NCBI RefSeq assembly: GCF_009852415.1
Contig: NZ_WOXS01000002.1
Location: 8,286,001-8,350,000 of the forward strand
Length of the DNA stretch: 64,000 nucleotides
Direction: 5' to 3'
DNA from: Streptomyces sp. Tu 3180
GTDB taxonomy: Bacteria > Actinomycetota > Actinomycetes > Streptomycetales > Streptomycetaceae
Shown here: positions 54,822-62,621 of the stretch, piece by piece
Layout: each line of letters opens with the position of its first letter
How positions within the stretch are numbered: the first letter of the stretch is position 1
Position numbers and translations under genes: made by a program
Notes under the pieces: generated by a model
What the model was told of the DNA's origin: nothing
The model's database searches: none
The model's input: only the letters and a program-made list of their open reading frames with translations

Positions 54822-55166
54822 GGTGCGCAGCCACCCCTGAGGTGCGCCTCGACCACCGCGGGCGGCCGGCGAAGGCCCGGCCCCCCCACCGTGCCGCCGA
54901 CCGAGGCGCACCCCCCTTTTTCCGCGGCCCCGCCGGGTTCCCCCGCCGGCGGGGCCGCCGCCGTGCCCGCACCCGCGGCGGGCGCGGCACCCGCCCCGAC
55001 CGGGCGGAACACGTGGTGGCCGGGCGGCGGCCACGCCTCCGGTGGGGAACGGCTCGGCCGCCGCTCGACGGCGGCCGGAGGGGGACCGCCGCCGGCCGCA
55101 CGGATCGGCATCCTGGCCGGGCATCCGCTCGCGCGGACCCTCAGCCCACGCCCAAGGAGGCCGCCC
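54822..55166. terminator. Intergenic region with 13-bp hairpin terminator
   Basis: 345 bp, no gene. A 13-bp perfect inverted repeat GCGGCCCCGCCGG (54924-54936) and CCGGCGGGGCCGC (54946-54958), loop of 9 bases, lies 100 bp after the ScyD/ScyE-type gene. So that gene is a separate transcript from the ebo operon, whose promoter must be in 54960-55150. Confidence 0.7.
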
Positions 55167-56294
55167 GTGTCCGTTCACGCCCCCACCCCCGCCGCAGAGC
55201 CCACCGGCGTGTGGCTGGTCGGCGCCCGGGGCTCGGTCGCCACGACGACCATCGCCGGCTGCGCCGCCCTGGCGGGAGGACTGCTGCCGCCCACCGGCCT
55301 GGTCACCGAGACGCCCGCGTTCGCCCACAGCGGCCTGCCCGCCCTGTCCGGCCTGGTCTTCGGCGGCCACGACACCGCCGGCAGCCCGCTGCCCAAGCGG
55401 GCCGAGCAGCTCGCCGCCCAGGGGGTGCTGCCGCACTGGCTGCCGGGCGCCGTGCACGGCGAACTGTCCGCCGCCGACAGCCGCATCCGCCCCGGCGGGC
55501 CGCTGCCCGGCGACGAGCGCGGCACCGAGGAACTGATCACCGCGTTCGCCGGGGACCTGCGGGAGTTCACCCGCACCACCGGCGCCGCCCGCACCGTCGT
55601 GGTGAACGTCGCCTCCACCGAACCCGCCCCCGGCCCCGGCGAGTGGCCGGCCAGCTCCCTGTACGCGGCGGCCGCCCTGCGCGCCGGCTGTTCCTACGTC
55701 AACTTCACGCCCTCGGCCGGGCTGCACCACCCGCACCTGGCCGGCGCGGCCGCCGCCGCGGGCCTGCCCAGCGCGGGCCGGGACGGCAAGACCGGCCAGA
55801 CCCTGCTGCGGGCGGTGCTGGCACCGATGTTCCGCCAGCGGGCCCTGCAGGTGCGGGCCTGGTCGGGCACGAACCTGCTCGGCGGCGGCGACGGCGCCGC
55901 GCTCGCCGACCCGGCCACCGCCGCCGCGAAGAACGCCGGCAAGGAGCGGGTGCTGGCCGACAACCTCGGGCACACGCCGCAGGGCCAGGTGCACATCGAC
56001 GACGTGCCGGTGCTCGGCGACTGGAAGACCGCCTGGGACCACGTCGCCTTCGAGGGCTTCCTCGGCACCCGCATGGTGCTCCAGACGATCTGGCAGGGCT
56101 GCGACTCGGCGCTGGCCGCGCCGCTCGTCCTGGACCTGGCCCGCCTGCTGGCCCGCGCCCACGAGGCGGGCCTGTCCGGGCCGCGCCCCGAACTCGGCTT
56201 CTACTTCAAGGACCCCGACGGCGACGGCACGTCCCTGGCCCAGCAGTACGCGGCCCTGCTGGCGTTCGCCGGCCGGCTGGGGGAGCACCGGTGA
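55167..56294 (+). CDS. Inositol-3-phosphate synthase-like NAD enzyme, first gene of ebo operon
   Basis: 375 residues, GTG 55167 with AAGGAGG. Myo-inositol-phosphate-synthase family: Rossmann start GVWLVGARGSVATTTIAGCA, SYVNFTPSAGLHH, substrate loop GRDGKTGQTLLRAVLAPMF, RAWSGTNLLGGGDGAALADP, KNAGKERVLADNLG, and HIDDVPVLGDWKTAWDHVAF followed by EGFLGTRMVLQTIWQGCDSA. Shape and length are those of bacterial MIPS-like proteins rather than the yeast-type enzyme. GTGA overlap with the UbiA gene ties it to the ebo set. The cyanobacterial ebo operon instead has EboD, a sugar-phosphate cyclase of the dehydroquinate-synthase type; both families close a carbocycle using NAD, so this may be a functional stand-in. 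Confidence 0.82.
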   Translation: MSVHAPTPAAEPTGVWLVGARGSVATTTIAGCAALAGGLLPPTGLVTETPAFAHSGLPALSGLVFGGHDTAGSPLPKRAEQLAAQGVLPHWLPGAVHGELSAADSRIRPGGPLPGDERGTEELITAFAGDLREFTRTTGAARTVVVNVASTEPAPGPGEWPASSLYAAAALRAGCSYVNFTPSAGLHHPHLAGAAAAAGLPSAGRDGKTGQTLLRAVLAPMFRQRALQVRAWSGTNLLGGGDGAALADPATAAAKNAGKERVLADNLGHTPQGQVHIDDVPVLGDWKTAWDHVAFEGFLGTRMVLQTIWQGCDSALAAPLVLDLARLLARAHEAGLSGPRPELGFYFKDPDGDGTSLAQQYAALLAFAGRLGEHR

Positions 56295-57268
56295 GCCCCG
56301 CCCCCGCCGGCCTGGCCCGGCGCCCGCGCCCCGGCTCCCCGCACACCGCCGCCGCGGCCGCCGCCGCCCGCCCGGCGGTCCCCGCCGCCACGGCCCGGGC
56401 CTGGGCCGAACTGCTGCGGCTGCCCGCGGTGTTCACGGTGCCCGGCGACGTCCTGGCCGGCACCGCGGCCGCCGGGGCGCGGCCCGGCCGGCCGGCCGTC
56501 CTCGCGGTGGGCGCCTCGGTGTGCCTGTACGAGGCGGGCATGACCCTCAACGACTGGGCGGACCGCGCCGAGGACGCGGTGGCGCGCCCGCACCGCCCGC
56601 TGCCCTCGGGCCGCGTCCGGCCGCGGGCCGCCCTCACCGCGGCGGGCACGCTGACCGCGGCGGGCCTGGCCCTGGCCGCCTGCGCGGGCCGGCGCGCCCT
56701 CGCCGTCGCCGTGCCGCTGGCGGCCACGGTGTGGGCGTACGACCTGAAGCTGAAGCACACCCCGGCCGGTCCCGCCGCCATGGCCGCCGCCCGCGGCCTG
56801 GACCTGCTGCTGGGCGCGGCCGCCGCGGGCCGCCCGCTGCGCCCGGCCCTCGTCCCGGCGGCCACCCTGGCCGGCCACACCTGCGCCGTCACCCTGGTCT
56901 CCCGCCGCGAGACCGAGGGCGGCTCACCGGCGGCCCCGCTCACGGCCCTGGCGGCCACCGCGGCCGTGACCGCGAGCCTGCTGCCCCCCGCCCCCCGCCC
57001 CGCCGCACCCGGTCCGGCCGCGGACCGCCCGGCCGTACGCACCGCCCTGGCCCTGGGCTACCTCGCCACGGCCGCCCGGCCCCTGGCGCACGCCGCCCTG
57101 CATCCGTCCCCCGTGCTCCTGCAGCGGGCGGTCGGCGCCGGGATCCGGGCCACCGTCTGCCTGCAGGGGGCGCTGGCGGCCCGGGCCGGGGCGCCCGCGG
57201 CCGGACTGCTGACCGCGGCGCTGGCCCCGGTCGCGGCCCGGCTGGCACGCAAGGTGAGCCCCACATGA
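56291..57268 (+). CDS. eboC: UbiA-family prenyltransferase, EboC
   Basis: 325 residues, GTG 56291. Integral membrane protein of 7-9 helices with the UbiA Asp motifs: MTLNDWADRAEDAVARPHRP LPSG (first, NDxxDxxxD-like) and a weak second region YDLKLKHTPAGPAAMAAARG. Short, Ala-rich helices are typical of EboC-type members. EboC is the only membrane protein of ebo operons and the anchor for the proposed transport role; whether it prenylates anything is not known. Overlaps start and stop with both neighbours. Confidence 0.88.
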   Translation: MSPAPAGLARRPRPGSPHTAAAAAAARPAVPAATARAWAELLRLPAVFTVPGDVLAGTAAAGARPGRPAVLAVGASVCLYEAGMTLNDWADRAEDAVARPHRPLPSGRVRPRAALTAAGTLTAAGLALAACAGRRALAVAVPLAATVWAYDLKLKHTPAGPAAMAAARGLDLLLGAAAAGRPLRPALVPAATLAGHTCAVTLVSRRETEGGSPAAPLTALAATAAVTASLLPPAPRPAAPGPAADRPAVRTALALGYLATAARPLAHAALHPSPVLLQRAVGAGIRATVCLQGALAARAGAPAAGLLTAALAPVAARLARKVSPT

Positions 57269-58110
57269 GCCGGCTGCGCCTGGGCTACGGCACCAACGGG
57301 CTGACCGACCTGCGCCTGGACGACGCGCTCGCCCTGCTCGCCGACCTCGGCTACGACGGCGTCGGCCTGACCCTCGACCACATGCACCTCGACCCGCTCG
57401 CCCCCGGCCTGGCCGCCCGCAGCGCCCGGGTCGCGCGCCGGCTGGAGGCGCTCGGCCTGGGCGTCACCGTGGAGACCGGGGCCCGCTACGTGCTCGACCC
57501 GCGCCGCAAGCACGGCCCGTCCCTGCTGGACCCCGACCCCGACGACCGCGCCCGCCGCGTCGACCTGCTCGTCCGGGCCGTCCGCGTCGCCGCCGACCTC
57601 GGCGCGCACGCCGTGCACTGCTTCAGCGGCGTCCCGCCGGCCGGCACCGACGCGGACACCGCCTGGAAGCGCCTGGCGCACGCGCTGGAACCGGTCCTGG
57701 ACGCCGCGCGGCGGACCGGCGTCCCGCTCGCGGTCGAACCCGAACCCGGCCACCTGCTCGCCACCCTCGCCGACTTCCACCGGCTGCGGGCCGACCTCGG
57801 CGACCCGCCCCCGCTCGGCCTGACCCTGGACATCGGCCACTGCCAGTGCCTCGAACCGGACCCGCCCGCCGACTGCGTGCGCCAGGCCGCGCCCTGGCTG
57901 CGCCACGTGCAGATCGAGGACATGCGCCGCGGCGTCCACGAACACCTCCCCTTCGGCGACGGCGAGATCGACTTCCCGCCCGTCCTCGCGGCCCTGGCCG
58001 CCACCGGCTACCGGGGCCTGACCGTGGTCGAACTGCCCCGCCACTCCCACGCCGGCCCCGAACTCGCCGCGCGCTGCCTGCCCTTCCTGCGAAACGGAGG
58101 CACCCGATGA
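57265..58110 (+). CDS. Sugar-phosphate isomerase/epimerase-like TIM-barrel protein
   Basis: 281 residues, ATG 57265 (ATGA overlap). Xylose-isomerase-like TIM barrel: LRLGYGTNGLTDLRLDDALA, LADLGYDGVGLTLDHMHLDP, ADLGAHAVHCFSG, VPLAVEPEPGHLLATLADFH, LGLTLDIGHCQCLEP, LRHVQIEDMRRGVHEHLPFG and GLTVVELPRHSHAGPELAAR. Metal ligands (Glu in EPEPGH, Asp/His in DIGH, His in HVQIEDMRRGVHEH, Glu in VVELPRHSHA) are all present. This is a second barrel beside EboE; the six-gene cyanobacterial operon has one. It may act on the same cyclitol/sugar substrate as the MIPS-like enzyme. Confidence 0.82.
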   Translation: MSRLRLGYGTNGLTDLRLDDALALLADLGYDGVGLTLDHMHLDPLAPGLAARSARVARRLEALGLGVTVETGARYVLDPRRKHGPSLLDPDPDDRARRVDLLVRAVRVAADLGAHAVHCFSGVPPAGTDADTAWKRLAHALEPVLDAARRTGVPLAVEPEPGHLLATLADFHRLRADLGDPPPLGLTLDIGHCQCLEPDPPADCVRQAAPWLRHVQIEDMRRGVHEHLPFGDGEIDFPPVLAALAATGYRGLTVVELPRHSHAGPELAARCLPFLRNGGTR

Positions 58111-58697
58111 CCGCCCTCCACACCCCCGCCGGCCCCCCGGCCGCGCCCGGCCCCGCCCAGGACGAGCGAAGCTGGCTCGCCCGGGCGTGCGCCGCGGCCG
58201 CCGCCGGGGACCCCGGATGGGAACTGCGCTTCGCGCAGGCCGGCCGCCGCTGCCGCGCCCTCGGCGACGCCGCCCGGGTGGACCTGCTGGCCGCCGCCCG
58301 GCCGGACGCGGCCACCGTGACCCGGCTGTACCGGCAGGGCACGGCCGCCGAACGCCGCGCCGTGCTGCTGGCCCTGCCGCGGCTCGGCCTCGAACCCGCG
58401 CACGGGGTGCCGCTGCTCGAGGACGCCCTGCGCACCAACGACACCCGCCTGCTGGCCGCCGCCCTCGGCCCGTACGCCGCCCGGCACCTGGACGCCCACG
58501 CCTGGCGGCACGCGGTGCTCAAGTGCCTGTTCACCGGCACGCCGGTGAGCTGCGTCTTCGCCCTGGCCGGCCGGGCCCGCGGGGACGGGGAACTGGCCCG
58601 CATGCTGCGCGCGTTCGCGGGCGAGCGCACCGCCGCCAACCGCGCGGTCCCCGAAGACCTGCACCACGTGCTCGCCCTGACCGAGGAGGAACGGTAA
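58107..58697 (+). CDS. eboA: EboA-domain protein
   Basis: 196 residues, ATG 58107 (ATGA overlap). The EboA signature is clear in the second half: LLEDALRTNDTRLLAAALGP, YAARHLDAHAWRHAVLKCLF and TGTPVSCVFALAGRARGDGE. Predicted all-helical, HEAT-like; soluble. EboA has no known biochemical activity, but is diagnostic for ebo operons. It is followed without gap by the TatD gene (stop and start share one base). Confidence 0.88.
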   Translation: MTALHTPAGPPAAPGPAQDERSWLARACAAAAAGDPGWELRFAQAGRRCRALGDAARVDLLAAARPDAATVTRLYRQGTAAERRAVLLALPRLGLEPAHGVPLLEDALRTNDTRLLAAALGPYAARHLDAHAWRHAVLKCLFTGTPVSCVFALAGRARGDGELARMLRAFAGERTAANRAVPEDLHHVLALTEEER

Positions 58698-59569
58698 TGC
58701 GCATCTTCGACCCGCACATCCACATGACGTCGCGGACCACCGACGACTACGAGGCGATGCACGCCGCGGGGGTGCGGGCGGTGGTGGAGCCCTCCTTCTG
58801 GCTCGGCCAGCCCCGCACCTCGGTGGCCTCCTTCCTGGACTACTTCGACGCCCTGCTGGGCTGGGAGCCCTTCCGCGCCGCCCAGTACGGCATCGCCCAC
58901 CACTGCACGCTCGCCCTCAACCCCAAGGAGGCCAACGACCCGCGCTGCACGCCGGTCCTGGAGGAGCTGCCCCGCTACCTGGTCAAGGACGGCGTGGTGG
59001 CGGTCGGGGAGATCGGCTACGACTCCATGACCCCGGCCGAGGACGCCGCGCTGGCCGCCCAGCTGCAGCTCGCCGCCGACCACGGCCTGCCCGCGCTGGT
59101 GCACACCCCGCACCGCGACAAGCTGGCCGGGCTGCGCCGCACCCTGGACGTGGTGCGCGAGTCGGACCTGCCGGTGGAGCACGTGCTGCTGGACCACCTC
59201 AACGAGACGACCGTCGCCGCGGCCCGGGACAGCGGCTGCTGGCTGGGCTTCTCCGTCTACCCCGACACCAAGATGGACGAGGCGCGCATGGTGGCGGTGC
59301 TCCAGGAGTTCGGCCCGCAGCGGGTGCTGGTCAACTCGGCCGCCGACTGGGGCAGGAGCGACCCGCTGAAGACCCGCAAGGTCGCCGACGCCATGCTCGC
59401 CGCCGGCCTCGGCGAGGACACGGTGGACCTCGTGCTGTGGCGCAACCCGGTCGCCTTCTACTCCCTCAGCGGCCGCCTCGACCTCGACGTCCCGCAACCG
59501 CAGGACCTGCACGAGGGCAACTCCATCCTGCGCGGCGCCCCGGCCGCCCCCGTGCCCGCCGGGCGGTGA
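58697..59569 (+). CDS. eboB: TatD-family metal-dependent hydrolase, EboB
   Basis: 290 residues, ATG 58697. TIM-barrel amidohydrolase: first metal motif FDPHIHMTSRTTDDY, VVAVGEIGYDSMTPAEDAAL (metal-bridging Glu), ALVHTPHRDKLAGLRRTLDV, VEHVLLDHLNETTVAAARDS and NSAADWGRSDPLK (Asp). Matches EboB in the ebo set, a distinct TatD branch. Natural substrate unknown. TAATG junction with eboA. Confidence 0.9.
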   Translation: MRIFDPHIHMTSRTTDDYEAMHAAGVRAVVEPSFWLGQPRTSVASFLDYFDALLGWEPFRAAQYGIAHHCTLALNPKEANDPRCTPVLEELPRYLVKDGVVAVGEIGYDSMTPAEDAALAAQLQLAADHGLPALVHTPHRDKLAGLRRTLDVVRESDLPVEHVLLDHLNETTVAAARDSGCWLGFSVYPDTKMDEARMVAVLQEFGPQRVLVNSAADWGRSDPLKTRKVADAMLAAGLGEDTVDLVLWRNPVAFYSLSGRLDLDVPQPQDLHEGNSILRGAPAAPVPAGR

Positions 59570-59573
59570 CCCG

Positions 59574-60743
59574 GTGCGCTTTCGCCACCCCGACGGCAGC
59601 GTCGTCCACCTCGCCTACTGCACCAACGTCCACCCCGCCGAGAGCCTCGACGGCGTCCTCGGCCAGCTCCGTGACCACTGCGAGCCCGTCCGCCGCCGCC
59701 TCGGCCGCGACCGGCTCGGCATCGGCCTGTGGCTGGCCGCCGGCGCCGCCCGCACCCTGGACCGCGACCCGCGCGCCCTGCGCGCCCTGCGCACCGCCCT
59801 GGACCGCCACGGCCTGGAGGTCGTCACCCTCAACGGCTTCCCCTACGAGGGGTTCGGCGCCGGCGAGGTCAAGTACCGGGTGTACCGGCCGGACTGGGCG
59901 GACCCGCGCCGGCTCGCCCACACCCTCGCGCTCGCCCGGATCCTGGCCGCGCTGCTGCCCGACGACGTCACCGAGGGCAGCATCTCCACCCTGCCGCTGG
60001 CCTGGCGCACCGCCCACGACGCGCCGCGCGCGGCCCGCGCCCGGGCGGCCCTGACCGAACTGGCCGGCCGCCTCGAGGAACTGGCCCGCACCACCGGCCG
60101 CTCCGTGCGCGTCGCCCTGGAACCCGAGCCCGGCTGCGCGGTGGAGACCTGCGCCGACGCGATCGGCCCGCTCACCGCCGTGGGCCACGACCGCATCGGC
60201 GCCTGCGTCGACACCTGCCACCTGGCCACCTCCTTCGAGGACCCGCACACCGCCCTGCCCGCGCTGGCCGCGGCCGGGGCCGGCGTGGTCAAGGCCCAGC
60301 TGTCCGCGGCCCTGCACGCCGAGCACCCCGACCGCCCCGAGGTACGGGCCGCCCTGGCCGCGTTCGCCGAGCCGCGCTTCCTGCACCAGACCCGCACCCT
60401 CACCGCCGCCGGCCTGCGCGGCACCGACGACCTCGGCGAGGCCCTGGCCGGCGCCGGCCTGCCCGCCGGCCGTCCCTGGCGCGCCCACTTCCACGTCCCC
60501 CTGCACGCGGCCCCCGCCCCGCCCCTGACCTCCACCCTGCCGGTGCTGCGCCGCGCGCTGTCCGTCCTGGTCGGCGGCGACCGGCCGCTGACCCGGCACC
60601 TGGAGGTGGAGACCTACACCTGGCAGGCGCTGCCGCCCCAGCTGCGCCCGGGCGACGCCGGCGAACTCGCCGACGGCATCGCCGCCGAACTCGCCCTCGC
60701 CCGCGACCTGCTGACCGACCACGGCCTGAAGGAACTGCCATGA
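59574..60743 (+). CDS. eboE: Metabolite-traffic protein EboE
   Basis: 389 residues, GTG 59574 4 bp after the TatD stop. EboE-type xylose-isomerase-like barrel: VVHLAYCTNVHPAESLDGVL, GLEVVTLNGFPYEGFGAGEV, KYRVYRPDWADPRRLAHTLA, ISTLPLAWRT, RVALEPEPGCAVETCADAIG, GACVDTCHLATSFEDPHTAL, FHVPLHAAPAPPLTSTLPVL and LEVETYTWQALPP. These motifs are those annotated as 'metabolite traffic protein EboE'. Metal ligands of the barrel appear intact. ATGA-type overlap with eboF. Confidence 0.9.
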   Translation: MRFRHPDGSVVHLAYCTNVHPAESLDGVLGQLRDHCEPVRRRLGRDRLGIGLWLAAGAARTLDRDPRALRALRTALDRHGLEVVTLNGFPYEGFGAGEVKYRVYRPDWADPRRLAHTLALARILAALLPDDVTEGSISTLPLAWRTAHDAPRAARARAALTELAGRLEELARTTGRSVRVALEPEPGCAVETCADAIGPLTAVGHDRIGACVDTCHLATSFEDPHTALPALAAAGAGVVKAQLSAALHAEHPDRPEVRAALAAFAEPRFLHQTRTLTAAGLRGTDDLGEALAGAGLPAGRPWRAHFHVPLHAAPAPPLTSTLPVLRRALSVLVGGDRPLTRHLEVETYTWQALPPQLRPGDAGELADGIAAELALARDLLTDHGLKELP

Positions 60744-62164
60744 CCCGCCCCGAGGGGCCCGCACCCCTGCTCGTGCTGGACGTCGTCGGCCTCACCCCGA
60801 AGCTCCTCGCCCACATGCCGCACCTGGCCGCCCTGGCCGCACGCGGCTCCAGCGCCCCGCTGGACACCGTGCTGCCCGCCGTCACCTGCTCGGTGCAGGC
60901 CACCTTCCTCACCGGCCGCACCCCCGCCGAACACGGCATCGTCGGCAACGGCTGGTACTTCCGCGACCTCGGCGAGGTCCTGCTGTGGCGGCAGAGCCAC
61001 CACCTGATCGAGGGCGAACGCGTCTGGGACGCCGCCCGCCGCGCCCACCCCGGCTACACCGTCGCCAACATCTGCTGGTGGTACGCCATGGGCGCCGACA
61101 CCGACTACACCGTCACCCCCCGCCCGGTCTACTACGCCGACGGCCGCAAGGAACCCGACTGCTACACCCGCCCGCCCGCCCTGCACGACGAACTCACCGA
61201 ACGCCTGGGCACCTTCCCGCTGTTCAGCTACTGGGGCCCGGGCGCGGGCCTGGCCTCCTCCCGGTGGATCATCGACGCCACCCGGTACGTGATGGCCTCC
61301 CGCGACCCGCACCTGACCCTGGCCTACCTGCCGCACCTCGACTACGACCTGCAGCGCCACGGCCCCGACGACCCCCGCGCGGCGCGGGCGGCCGCCGACC
61401 TCGACACGGCCCTCGCCCCGCTGCTGCGACAGGCCCGCACGCAGGGCCGCACGGTGGTCGCCCTGTCGGAGTACGGCATCACGCCCGCCCGCCGCCCCGT
61501 CGACATCAACCGCGCCCTGCGCCGCGCCGGCCTGCTGCAGGTGCACACCCAGCACGGCATGGAGTACCTCGACCCGGCGGCCTCCCGCGCCTTCGCGGTC
61601 GCCGACCACCAGATCGCCCACGTCTACGTGCGCCGCCCCGAGGACCTGGACGCCGCCCGGGCCGCGCTCGAGGACCTGCCGGGCCTGGCCCGCCTCCTGG
61701 ACGACGCCGGCCGCAGGGCCCACCACCTGGACCATCCCCGCTCCGGCGAGCTGGTCGCCGTCGCCGAGCCGGACGCCTGGTTCACGTACTACTACTGGCT
61801 CGACGACGCCCGCGCCCCCGACTTCGCGCGGCTGGTGGACATCCACCGCAAGCCCGGCTACGACCCCGCCGAGCTGTTCCTCGACCCCGCCGACCCCTAC
61901 GTGCGGGTCAGGGCGGCGACCGCGCTGGCCCGCAAGAAGGCCGGCCTGCGCTACCGGATGGCGGTCGTCCCCCTCGACCCGTCCCCGGTCCGCGGCACCC
62001 ACGGCCGGCTCCCCGCGGGCGACGACGACGCCCCGCTGGTGCTGTGCTCCGCCCCCGGCGCCCTGCCCGGCCGGATGGCCGCCACCCAGGTCAAGCAGCT
62101 GCTGCTGGACCTGGCCGGGGTGAGCGGCGGCACGCGCCGGCCGGCCGGCGCCGCCCGGGCCTGA
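60740..62164 (+). CDS. eboF: Alkaline-phosphatase-fold phosphodiesterase, EboF
   Basis: 474 residues, ATG 60740. Nucleotide-pyrophosphatase/phosphodiesterase fold: VLDVVGLTPKLLAHMPHLAA, nucleophile Thr in VLPAVTCSVQATFLTGRTPA, EHGIVGNGWYF, LPHLDYDLQRHGPDDP, VALSEYGITPARRPVDINRA, YYYWLDDARAPDFARLVDIH and RGTHGRLP. Matches EboF. No signal peptide, so it acts in the cytoplasm unless exported by a partner. Last gene of the seven-gene overlapping operon; a weak 9-bp inverted repeat (CTCGACCGG/CCGGTCGAG, about 62177-62220) follows. Confidence 0.9.
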   Translation: MTRPEGPAPLLVLDVVGLTPKLLAHMPHLAALAARGSSAPLDTVLPAVTCSVQATFLTGRTPAEHGIVGNGWYFRDLGEVLLWRQSHHLIEGERVWDAARRAHPGYTVANICWWYAMGADTDYTVTPRPVYYADGRKEPDCYTRPPALHDELTERLGTFPLFSYWGPGAGLASSRWIIDATRYVMASRDPHLTLAYLPHLDYDLQRHGPDDPRAARAAADLDTALAPLLRQARTQGRTVVALSEYGITPARRPVDINRALRRAGLLQVHTQHGMEYLDPAASRAFAVADHQIAHVYVRRPEDLDAARAALEDLPGLARLLDDAGRRAHHLDHPRSGELVAVAEPDAWFTYYYWLDDARAPDFARLVDIHRKPGYDPAELFLDPADPYVRVRAATALARKKAGLRYRMAVVPLDPSPVRGTHGRLPAGDDDAPLVLCSAPGALPGRMAATQVKQLLLDLAGVSGGTRRPAGAARA

Positions 62165-62291
62165 AGCGGGCACGCCGCGTCTCGACCGGCCCCCCACCCG
62201 GGCTCCGGGCCCGGTCGAGGCGGTGCCCCGAACATCGGATGCGTCCGGTTTCCGGCTGTGGCCGGAAGACTCACCAAAGGGGTCCCTGCCC

Positions 62292-62621
62292 GTGAAAAAG
62301 ATCGCCTCGTCGGCTGCGCTGTCCGGGCGGGCCGAGCGGATCGCCCAGCGCACCCGCCCCGACAACTGGAAGAAACCGCCGCGCCGCATCGAGAAGTCCG
62401 AGTGCATCACCTGCGACACCTGCCTGCGCAGCTGCCCCGAGGAGTTCGGGGCCATCTTCGACCGGGGCCTGGACGTCGTGATCGTCCCCGAGCTGTGCTC
62501 GGGCTGCCCCGCGTGCGTCCTGGAGTGCCCCGTCGACTGCATCTACGTCGACGAGGACTGGGCACCGACCGACGAGACGATGTGGAACCACATCGAGCTG
62601 ACCGCCGGGGACGCGACATGA
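62292..62621 (+). CDS. 2[4Fe-4S] ferredoxin
   Basis: 109 residues from GTG 62292; the frame is open to 62223. After a basic N-terminal tail (KKIASSAALSGRAERIAQRT) come two cluster motifs: CITCDTCLRSCPEEFGAIFD and CSGCPACVLECPVDCIYVDE, each CxxCxxCxxxCP. An extended acidic C-terminus (DWAPTDETMWNHIELTAGD) follows. It is an electron carrier for a P450, a diazo/hydrazine-forming or other redox enzyme. It overlaps the next gene by 4 bp, so its partner is probably that protein. 127 bp after eboF, with its own ribosome site. Confidence 0.9.
   Translation: MKKIASSAALSGRAERIAQRTRPDNWKKPPRRIEKSECITCDTCLRSCPEEFGAIFDRGLDVVIVPELCSGCPACVLECPVDCIYVDEDWAPTDETMWNHIELTAGDAT

Noticed and set aside
55167..56294. 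MIPS-like gene as plain primary-metabolism inositol synthase
   Set aside because: It overlaps eboC by 4 bp and sits in the ebo operon, so a role there is more likely, though catalysis on glucose-6-phosphate is not excluded.
59466..60764. Leftward 432-codon frame opposite eboE
   Set aside because: Gly/Ala/Val-rich antisense of the EboE barrel, without a ribosome site.
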